Below, piece by piece: positions 1-5,182 of a stretch of 5,250 bases of DNA (position 1 is its first letter; each line of letters begins with the position of its first letter). Under the pieces are notes generated by a model, which ran no database searches, was not told the DNA's origin, and saw only the letters and a program-made list of their open reading frames with translations. The stretch spans positions 1-5,250 of the forward strand of contig JAJRUA010000326.1 in assembly GCA_024278035.1 (NCBI GenBank), read 5' to 3'. The DNA comes from Planctomycetota bacterium. Its GTDB lineage: Bacteria; Planctomycetota; Planctomycetia; Pirellulales; Lacipirellulaceae. The position numbers were made by a program, and so were the translations under genes.

Positions 1-1110
1 GACGAGGTAGATTGAGTATTTGTCACGGAGGACATCGACGTGGTCTTTGGTTAGGCCTGAGAACGAGAACATGCCCAACTGTTTTTGGATGAAGCTGTAG
101 TCCCCTGCCGCACCGTGCTCATCGAGCTTGGCGACCAGCAGGGTTCGCATTTTGTGAATCCGGTCACGCATTTGGGCCACTTCGCCGATCCACTGTTCAT
201 GAAGGCGTTCATCCCCAAGGATCGTGGCAACGAGCGACGCTCCATGGGCGGGCGGATTCGAGTAATTCGTCCGAATGTTTCGCTTGACTTGGCTTTGGAC
301 CGCGGCGCATTGCGTGGAATCCGAAGCGACGAACGTCAGCGCACCGACCCGTTCACGGTACAGCCCAAAGTTCTTCGAGTAAGAACTGCAAACGACCAGC
401 TCGGCCCCGGGGCGGCAAAACTCTCGCAATCCGGCAGCATCTTCCTCGACACCGCTGGCAAAACCTTGGTAGGCAAAGTCGAGGATCGGCAGTAGGCCTC
501 GGTCATAAACGGCATCGGCAATGGCTTTCCATTGGTCGGGTGTCGGGTCGATACCGGTCGGGTTATGGCAACAGCCGTGCAGAAGAATCGCATCGCCGGC
601 GGGCATTTGGTTGATCGCTTCGATGGCCGCTTCAAAGGCAAAGCCATTGGTTGCCTTGTCGAAATAGACGAATGTCTTCGTCGGCACGTCGGCAGCGGCG
701 AAGATGGCCGAGTGGTTGGCCCAGGTCGGGTCGGTGAGCCAGAGCGTCGCCTTGGGCAGATTGCGATGCAAAAAATCGCCTGTGACACGCAAGGCACCCG
801 TGCCACCCGGCGTGTGCGACGTGGCGGCTCGGCCGGAGGCGATGATCTCATGCCCGGCACCCAACAAGAGACGTTGCACGGCATCGCCGAAGGCGGGGTC
901 ACCCGAAATCGGGAGGTAAGACTTGGTCACCTCACTGGCCGTAACACGCCGAGTCGCTTCGAGGACCGTCGGCAAGATGGGGGTGACGCCCGTCTCGTCT
1001 TGATAAACGCCAACGCCGAGGTTGATTTTCTCAGGATGGGGATCCGCCTTGTAGGCTCCGGTAAGGCCAAGGATCGGATCGACAGGTGCCGATGGAATCG
1101 TTTCAAACAT
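1..1110 (-). CDS. aspC: Aspartate/aromatic aminotransferase, class I PLP-dependent (3' end cut by window edge)
   Basis: This enzyme would transfer the amino group between aspartate (or an aromatic amino acid) and 2-oxoglutarate in the cytoplasm, using pyridoxal phosphate. The 370 codons in the window follow E. coli AspC almost end to end from the first residues (MFETIPSAPVDPILGL). Visible active-site residues, inferred by family alignment, are Tyr65, Trp130 (DPTWANH), Asn183 (CHNPTG), Asp211 and Tyr214 (DFAYQGFA), the Schiff-base Lys246 (SSYSKNFG), Arg254 (YRERVG) and the substrate-binding Arg280 before NYSNPPAHG. Only about 26 residues should be missing, including the second substrate-carboxylate arginine (Arg386 in family numbering). 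The ATG at 1110 is chosen because the protein aligns from its first residue. The leader is pyrimidine-rich with no Shine-Dalgarno. It lies 274 bases after the permease gene on the same strand, so shared transcription is possible but unproven. AspC versus TyrB substrate preference cannot be settled from sequence. The family call is very secure. Confidence 0.96.
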   Translation of the reverse strand, partial: MFETIPSAPVDPILGLTGAYKADPHPEKINLGVGVYQDETGVTPILPTVLEATRRVTASEVTKSYLPISGDPAFGDAVQRLLLGAGHEIIASGRAATSHTPGGTGALRVTGDFLHRNLPKATLWLTDPTWANHSAIFAAADVPTKTFVYFDKATNGFAFEAAIEAINQMPAGDAILLHGCCHNPTGIDPTPDQWKAIADAVYDRGLLPILDFAYQGFASGVEEDAAGLREFCRPGAELVVCSSYSKNFGLYRERVGALTFVASDSTQCAAVQSQVKRNIRTNYSNPPAHGASLVATILGDERLHEQWIGEVAQMRDRIHKMRTLLVAKLDEHGAAGDYSFIQKQLGMFSFSGLTKDHVDVLRDKYSIYLV

Positions 1111-1120
1111 GGTGGAAGAA

Positions 1121-1138
1121 GGATAGGGATAGGGAGGG
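1121..1138 (+). other. G-run tract just upstream of the aminotransferase start
   Basis: On the plus strand this reads as four short G-runs (two, three, three and three Gs) separated by ATA, ATA and A, including a tandem ATAGGG. It lies about 10 bases before the aminotransferase start codon and within a longer purine-rich stretch (about 1111-1170). The G-rich strand is the template strand for that gene, so its mRNA leader is C/U-rich instead. A two-layer G-quadruplex is conceivable but only inferred. It may simply be low-complexity sequence. Confidence 0.4.
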
Positions 1139-1384
1139 AAATAGAACCACGAAGGAACGACGGAAAAAAGCAAAACGGCTAGAGAACGCTAAGGCTCCAA
1201 CTCCCCGCCCTTCCTCTCGGATGTGGAGTAGGAATGCAAGGCTTATTTTCTATATGCCGGCAGGTTCCATTCGAGCGTCCTCCAGCCTATTGGAATAGCC
1301 CACAGCCTACAGGGAGCAGCGAGCATGTCCATGGACCACAAATTTCGTAAGTCTTGAATTACCACCAGAATTCAGTGCGGGCTG

Positions 1385-2377
1385 CTAGGAGTAGCTCACT
1401 CGGGGATCGACGATGGCGTACAGCAGGTCGGCCAGGAGTTGCCCCAAAAGGGTTAGCACGCTGAACATGAGCATCAGGCCCATGAGCGTAGGGTAGTCGC
1501 GTTCGCGGATCGACTCGAAGAACAGTTTGCCCATGCCGGGCCAACTGAAAATTTGCTCGAGAATGATCGATCCCGAAAGCAAGGCCGGCAAGGTAAGGCC
1601 GATCATTGTCACGAGCGGGATCAGTGTGTTCCGAAACGCATGGTGCAGCAACACACGCCGTGGTCCAACGCCCTTGGCTCGGGCCGTGCGTATGTAATCC
1701 TGACGAATCACTTCCTGCATATTCGCACGCACGAATCGACTGTAGTACGCCAAGCTGCCGTACGTGTAGCAAGTGATGGGCAACAAAGCATGGCGGAAGA
1801 GATCGACCATTTGACCACCGTAAGAAAGCGAATCGAAGTTGTCGCTCACCATACCAAACAGTGGCAACTCGAACGCTGTGCCTCGCAACTGAATCGCAAA
1901 GAAGACTTGCAGCATCAGTGCCGCAACGAACGACGGCAACGAGTAAAGCATATAGAGAACCGTACTCAAGATTCGCTCTTCCAACTTGTTGCTCCGAGCG
2001 GTTGCGTAGAGCCCCATGGGGATTGCCAGAAGATAAGTCAGCAGCAACGATGAAATCGAAAGCATCAGCGTCGGCTTGATGCGTTCCTTGATAAGATCAA
2101 GAACCGGTGCGTTGCGCGAGAGGGAGGTTCCGAGATCGCCCGTCACCGTTTGGCCCAGCCACTTGAAATAGGCCGTATACCATGGCTGATTCAGGCCATA
2201 CATCTCACGCATCATCTCAATATCTTCGTTGCTAGGCCGTTTATCGGGGCCCATCGACTCAAGCTGCATCAGCAGCGGATCCCCCGGCATCATGCGAATC
2301 AGCCCGTAGACGACGAACGTAATCAACAGGAGCGTCATCGCCGCCAGCAGCAGTCGTCGGATGAGATAATCAAGCAT
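1385..2377 (-). CDS. ABC transporter permease, DppB/OppB type (peptide/nickel uptake family)
   Basis: Inner-membrane channel subunit of a peptide/opine/nickel-type ABC importer. At 330 residues it has the usual DppB/OppB length. The N-terminus (residues 1-34) is typical: YLIRRLL, one hydrophobic segment at about 9-29, then MPGDP at 30-34. Further membrane segments are visible at about 104-124, 138-162, 195-213, 252-275 and 298-322. The cytoplasmic EAA-type loop that contacts the ATPase is at 228-254 (YIRTARAKGV, Gly236, then RNTLIP), and the C-terminus carries DYPTLMG and DPR. I prefer the ATG at 2377. An in-frame ATG at 2485 would add 36 residues without family character and lies inside the palindrome at 2450-2516. 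No Shine-Dalgarno is evident at either start. It follows the binding-protein gene on the same strand. No second (OppC-type) permease follows; the next gene is the aminotransferase. The transported substrate is unknown. Confidence 0.93.
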   Translation of the reverse strand: MLDYLIRRLLLAAMTLLLITFVVYGLIRMMPGDPLLMQLESMGPDKRPSNEDIEMMREMYGLNQPWYTAYFKWLGQTVTGDLGTSLSRNAPVLDLIKERIKPTLMLSISSLLLTYLLAIPMGLYATARSNKLEERILSTVLYMLYSLPSFVAALMLQVFFAIQLRGTAFELPLFGMVSDNFDSLSYGGQMVDLFRHALLPITCYTYGSLAYYSRFVRANMQEVIRQDYIRTARAKGVGPRRVLLHHAFRNTLIPLVTMIGLTLPALLSGSIILEQIFSWPGMGKLFFESIRERDYPTLMGLMLMFSVLTLLGQLLADLLYAIVDPRVSYS

Positions 2378-2449
2378 CGAGAGTCGCAAATAACAAAGAT
2401 GAGGTAATGAAGCTCTATAAAGAAACTTTGTACAAATGGTTTTAAGAAG

Positions 2450-2516
2450 GGGAACACTAATCTTCACTAATCGACGACAATCCATTTAATGGTGATTGGC
2501 ATCGATTAGTGTTCCC
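2450..2516. repeat. Nested palindromic intergenic element with CACTAATC repeats
   Basis: A perfect 13-base inverted repeat (2450-2462 with 2504-2516) encloses 41 bases. Inside it, a second copy of CACTAATC, ten bases after the first, lets the right arm pair alternatively as a perfect 10-base helix (2465-2474 with 2502-2511). The centre holds an 11-base palindrome (2482-2492) flanked by CAAT and ATTG. The element lies between the binding-protein stop codon and the permease start. It could be a mobile palindromic repeat (REP or MITE-like), an mRNA-stabilising or attenuating hairpin between cistrons, or a protein-binding site. On the plus strand a T-rich run follows, but both flanking genes are on the minus strand, where no good U-run follows, so a simple terminator for them is not supported. 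Confidence 0.8.
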
Positions 2517-2542
2517 AATACTTTTTGTTTTTACGTGAGTCT

Positions 2543-4570
2543 TTACTCAACGCTGGGTGCCCAAATGGAACCGAAGCCGGGGCCATAACTGAACGGCCCG
2601 CGGGGGCTGAAACGGTATCCCCTCAGCCGTTTATTGAAAGCGTAAAAAGAGCTGCGGGTGTAGAGGAACAGATAGGGTTGGTCCTCGTAAATAAGGTTGC
2701 TGATTTCACCGTAAATTTCGGCCCGCTTCTCACGGTCGAACTCTTTCTCGCCTTCGTCATAAAGACGATCGACTTCGGGGTTCGAGTAACCACCGTAATT
2801 GCGATCTTCGCCCGTGCCCAAGATATTTTTGCCCGTGTAGGGATCGGCCCCGGCCCCCCAACCCGCCATCATCGCCTGGAAGTTTTTCTTGAAGCACCGC
2901 TCCTGGAGCACCGCCGCTTCGAGCGGAGCGATATGGCATAGGATGCCGATACTTTCGAGGTTCTCTCGAAATAGATTGCAAATGGCAACCCGATCCGGCT
3001 TGTTGCTAACAATCAACGAGAACTCGAAGGGAACAAGCCGGCCATTGATTTTCTTATCACGAATGCCATCCCCGTCGGAGTCAGCCCAACCGGCGGCATC
3101 GAGCAAGTCTTCTGCTTTGTCCAAGTCAAACGTGAACTCTGGTGGCGGATTCTTCGGATACATCCAAGCATCGGGATGCGATATGCCGTAACACTTTTGA
3201 TAGAGACCAAAGCAGAGGTCGTCGAGCATCTCATCGTAATCCATCGCGTAGGCAAGTGCCTGCCGAACCTGTAGGTCTTGGAACAAGGGCTCCTTCAAGT
3301 TCCAACCGATATAGAAATAAGTCCATTCTTTTCCACGAACCTTGGTGTTGGATCGATAGAATTGGTCATCGCCCGTCTGGGTGAGCCACTGCTCAGCCCC
3401 CAGCAACCCCTCGGAAATGTCGCCCGACTTGAGGGCCAAGAGCGAGGTGTTTTGGTCTTCGATAATCTTGAAACGAATCTTCTTGAAGTAGGGCTTGTCG
3501 CGCACTTGCTTTCCTTCGTGCATGTAATAAGCCTCGCGGCGGCCGAGCACGATTTCTTGTCCCCGCTGCCGCTTGAGGATTTCGTACGCCCCGCCCACCA
3601 CGGGGTTTTTCTCGATGCCTGCGTGGTATTCGCTTTTACGCAAGGTCGGGTCCTCGGCGATTGAGTCCTCGTAAATATGCTTGGGGATCACCGAGAAGTT
3701 GATGTTCCAGACATTCGTTGCCAGTGGCTTTTTGTGGAAGAAAATTAGCGTGTGGTCATCGTACGCTTCGACCCATTTTAGTTCGTTGGTACCTGATCGC
3801 ATCGCCGGCACAGGGACAGGCGAACTCATAATAACCTGGAAGGAAAACGCGATATCATGGGCCGTGATCGGTTTGCCATCGGACCAAGTCAGATCGTCCC
3901 GCATCACCACTTTATCGACCATCCGATCCTTGCTCGTTTGCCATGAAACGACGGCATCGCTACTGGCAAACGGTGTCATGTTCCAGTCGTAACCAAACAG
4001 ACCGAATCCGGTTAAACCACCCACCTGGGCCTCGGCCATGCTGCTTGTCAGCAAGGGGTTGATAGCACGCAAGTCTTGCTGCAAAGCTCGGTTGATCGTG
4101 AAATCAAAATCTACACCTTCACCACTCTCGGGTGCGAGAACGGACAGGGCACTGAGGATTTTCTCATTCGTTTCATCCGAAACATTGTGAAGCGCGAGGG
4201 CTTCCTCAACCGTCACGAGCGGCGGTTCGTTCTTCTTCTGCTCGCGCAAAAGAGCCATCGAATCTCGCACAGGGCTGTCGATCCACTCCGTCTGGGCCTC
4301 CAGTTCTGCGAGCGTCGGCACTTCAAAAGGGTCGATCAGGTCGCCAAGAACAAAGGGTTTTTTCGATGAGGCGGCGTCTTCCTGGTTTTCTTCCGGGCTA
4401 CTAGCTTCAGGGGCGATCGTTTCTTGTTCTACTGCCTTTTCTCCCTTCTCGGGCTCTTTTTTACCTTCTTTACTTGCTTTGCTAGGCGAAGAACCACAGC
4501 CTATTGCTAGTAGGAGCGTTAGGCAAAAAAAGAAGCGGACGAGCGTCGTGGAATGAGTAATAAACGACAT
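2543..4570 (-). CDS. Lipoprotein extracellular solute-binding protein, family 5 (peptide/oligopeptide-binding, OppA/DppA type)
   Basis: Substrate-capturing subunit of a peptide-type ABC importer, predicted to be lipid-anchored outside the cytoplasmic membrane. From the ATG at 4570 it has 675 residues. The signal peptide has a hydrophobic core at about 9-24 and a lipobox ending LAIGC, so Cys25 is the lipidated residue. A Lys/Glu/Ser-rich linker spans about 28-71. The family-5 core starts near 150: INPLL (170-174), WSDGKP followed by TAHDIAFSF (from 229), VVGGAYEIL (324-332), VRQALAYAMD (435-444), an acidic DSDGDGIRD turn (497-505), YGGYSNPEVD (592-601) and EDQPYLFLY (629-637). It is longer than E. 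coli OppA, mainly because about 125 residues lie between the lipid anchor and the core. An in-frame GTG at 4630 is rejected because it would bury the lipoprotein signal and lies upstream of the predicted transcription start. It is followed on the same strand by its likely partner permease. Substrate could be peptides, but opines, nickel chelates or sugars are also bound by this family. Confidence 0.93.
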   Translation of the reverse strand: MSFITHSTTLVRFFFCLTLLLAIGCGSSPSKASKEGKKEPEKGEKAVEQETIAPEASSPEENQEDAASSKKPFVLGDLIDPFEVPTLAELEAQTEWIDSPVRDSMALLREQKKNEPPLVTVEEALALHNVSDETNEKILSALSVLAPESGEGVDFDFTINRALQQDLRAINPLLTSSMAEAQVGGLTGFGLFGYDWNMTPFASSDAVVSWQTSKDRMVDKVVMRDDLTWSDGKPITAHDIAFSFQVIMSSPVPVPAMRSGTNELKWVEAYDDHTLIFFHKKPLATNVWNINFSVIPKHIYEDSIAEDPTLRKSEYHAGIEKNPVVGGAYEILKRQRGQEIVLGRREAYYMHEGKQVRDKPYFKKIRFKIIEDQNTSLLALKSGDISEGLLGAEQWLTQTGDDQFYRSNTKVRGKEWTYFYIGWNLKEPLFQDLQVRQALAYAMDYDEMLDDLCFGLYQKCYGISHPDAWMYPKNPPPEFTFDLDKAEDLLDAAGWADSDGDGIRDKKINGRLVPFEFSLIVSNKPDRVAICNLFRENLESIGILCHIAPLEAAVLQERCFKKNFQAMMAGWGAGADPYTGKNILGTGEDRNYGGYSNPEVDRLYDEGEKEFDREKRAEIYGEISNLIYEDQPYLFLYTRSSFYAFNKRLRGYRFSPRGPFSYGPGFGSIWAPSVE

Positions 4571-4620
4571 CGGGCAGAACATTGACCATGAGGACAGGGA
4601 AAGCACATCGCAAGCGGGGC

Positions 4621-4650
4621 AATCTAGCACGTCTTTTTAAGCGGGGTCAA
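4621..4650 (-). promoter_or_regulatory. Predicted sigma70-like promoter for the transporter genes
   Basis: Read on the minus strand, TTGACC (4645-4650, five of six consensus bases) is followed after 18 bases by TAGATT (4621-4626, four of six), preceded by TGC as in an extended -10. Transcription would start near 4614, leaving a leader of about 44 bases before the ATG at 4570. This fits the lipoprotein start and argues against the GTG at 4630. It is a consensus match by eye only, and planctomycete promoters can differ. Confidence 0.5.
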
Positions 4651-4695
4651 CGACAGAGTGTCAGTGTTTCAGGGGGATTTCGTCGCCTAGCCAGT

Positions 4696-4715
4696 ACCGA
4701 AAGAGGATTTTCGGT
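4696..4715. repeat. 7-bp inverted repeat between the divergent promoters
   Basis: ACCGAAA (4696-4702) and TTTCGGT (4709-4715) are perfect inverted copies around a six-base spacer. The element sits between the minus-strand transporter promoter and the plus-strand riboswitch promoter, about 10 bases before the predicted -35 of the latter. It could be an operator for a dimeric regulator or a small hairpin; there is no T-run good enough to call it a terminator. Its function is unknown. Confidence 0.4.
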
Positions 4716-4725
4716 CCTCCAGCGG

Positions 4726-4753
4726 TTGCGTTTCTCTTTGTCGCTGGTATCCT
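4726..4753 (+). promoter_or_regulatory. Possible promoter of the riboswitch transcript
   Basis: TTGCGT (4726-4731) and TATCCT (4748-4753) are separated by 16 bases. They would place the transcription start near 4760, immediately before the first riboswitch helix at 4764. The position is apt but both hexamers are imperfect (three and four of six consensus bases), so this is a suggestion from position more than from sequence. Confidence 0.35.
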
Positions 4754-4763
4754 GACCAGTCGT

Positions 4764-4999
4764 GTGTTGGTGGTCGGCCTCGTACAGCTTGCGGGTCCGA
4801 CGTAATAGGGAACTCCGGTGTAATTCCGGGACGGCCCCGCCGCTGTAATCGAGCGTTGCTTCAGCCGAAGCCCCCCCCTGCTAGACCCTTTCTTTTCGCC
4901 ATTGTTGTCGTTTCCCGAAGGCTTTTTGAAGCATTTCGGGGCACGACGACGAGAAGGCAGGTCGCCGCAGGCTCGACAAGTCAGAAGACCTGCCAACAC
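4764..4999 (+). promoter_or_regulatory. Cobalamin (vitamin B12) riboswitch
   Basis: Cis-acting mRNA aptamer that binds a cobalamin and usually lowers expression of the gene downstream. The conserved core is unmistakable: AATAGGGAA (4804-4812), the CCGGTGTAATTCCGG stem-loop (4815-4829), then the B12-box region ACGGCCCCGCCGCTGTAAT (4831-4849). The 3' part has GCCATTG (4899-4904 and next base; GCCACTG is usual), a long arm made of 4904-4911 paired with 4943-4950 and, inside it, CCCGAA (4914-4919) with TTCGGG (4935-4940), then GAGAAGGC (4951-4958) and the typical closing sequence GTCAGAAGACCTGCC (4980-4994). The closing helices can be built from GTGTTGG (4764-4770) with CCAACAC (4993-4999) and GGTC (4772-4775) with GACC (4987-4990). 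It points toward the reading frame at 5183. The subclass, and so whether adenosyl- or another cobalamin is preferred, cannot be decided from this reading. Confidence 0.95.
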
Positions 5000-5007
5000 G
5001 TTGTTTT

Positions 5008-5040
5008 GTGGATCGCTCCGAGGGAGAGCGCCCACGTTTT
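5008..5040 (+). terminator. Hairpin with short T-run after the riboswitch: candidate expression platform
   Basis: GTGG (5008-5011) pairs with CCAC (5032-5035), and CGCTC (5014-5018) with GAGCG (5026-5030), giving a nine-pair stem with a small internal loop and a seven-base apical loop, followed by GTTTT. It begins nine bases after the last riboswitch helix, where an intrinsic terminator controlled by the aptamer would be expected. The U-run is short (four), so efficiency may be low. The AGGGAG in its apical region (5021-5026) also resembles a ribosome-binding site, so translational control of a short frame starting at 5041 is an alternative. Confidence 0.45.
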
Positions 5041-5069
5041 ATGAAACGACTTGTTATGAAACGACTTGT
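5041..5069 (+). repeat. 15-base tandem repeat in the leader of the riboswitch-controlled gene
   Basis: ATGAAACGACTTGT occurs at 5041-5054 and again at 5056-5069, with one base between the copies, so the period is 15. Because 15 is a multiple of three, a frame from the first ATG would read MKRLVMKRLV and continue to a TAA at 5134-5136 (31 codons). Each copy contains AACGAC, which can pair with the single GTCGTT at 5070-5075. This gives two alternative hairpins ahead of the six-T run at 5082-5087. Confidence 0.75.
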
Positions 5070-5087
5070 GTCGTTGCGCGATTTTTT
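5060..5087 (+). terminator. Weak hairpin plus six-T run, possible second terminator
   Basis: AACGAC (5060-5065) and GTCGTT (5070-5075) form a six-pair stem with a TTGT loop, and a run of six Ts follows at 5082-5087. The six bases between stem and T-run, and the short AT/GC-mixed stem, make it a poor classical terminator. It may still act as a pause or as part of the riboswitch expression platform. Confidence 0.25.
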
Positions 5088-5182
5088 ATGGTTCCCCTTG
5101 AGCGTGCGCTGTCGTACGCGCGAAGGGAGTTCGTAATCGCAAAACGGTTGTGGATAAGTCGGTGAAAAAGAAGCGAGAACCG

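Noticed and set aside
336..902. 188-codon minus-strand open frame within the aminotransferase
   Set aside because: It is a shifted-frame shadow of the AspC-like gene: its arginine-, proline- and serine-rich translation has no family character, while the true frame matches AspC throughout.
532..1182. 216-codon plus-strand open frame antisense to the aminotransferase
   Set aside because: It is antisense to a securely identified gene, rich in Arg and Gly as expected from reading a GC-rich gene backwards, and shows no recognisable motif.
1281..1303. CTATT/AATAG inverted repeat and the TGAATT/AATTCA pair at 1355-1374 as a terminator for the permease gene
   Set aside because: Stems are only five to six weak pairs and no T-run follows on the minus strand, so no terminator can be supported here.
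1359..1772. 137-codon minus-strand frame overlapping the permease 3' half
   Set aside because: It overlaps the conserved EAA loop and last membrane segments of the permease in another frame and has no hydrophobic or family pattern of its own.
2378..2485. 36-residue N-terminal extension of the permease from the ATG at 2485
   Set aside because: The extension has no family similarity, its start lies in the middle of the nested palindrome, and the shorter protein begins exactly as DppB-type permeases do.
4571..4630. GTG start at 4630 for the binding protein
   Set aside because: It adds 20 residues before a complete lipoprotein signal peptide and lies upstream of the transcription start predicted from the 4621-4650 promoter.
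4871..4878. Run of eight Cs within the riboswitch as a possible sequencing or phase-variation tract
   Set aside because: It lies in a variable, non-coding part of the aptamer where length changes would have no frame effect, and nothing else suggests phase variation.
4661..5035. 124-codon minus-strand frame and overlapping frames across the riboswitch (including 4881-5216 minus and 4902-5165 plus)
   Set aside because: They lie over a highly conserved structured RNA, have biased Arg/Ser-rich translations and no ribosome-binding or family signals.
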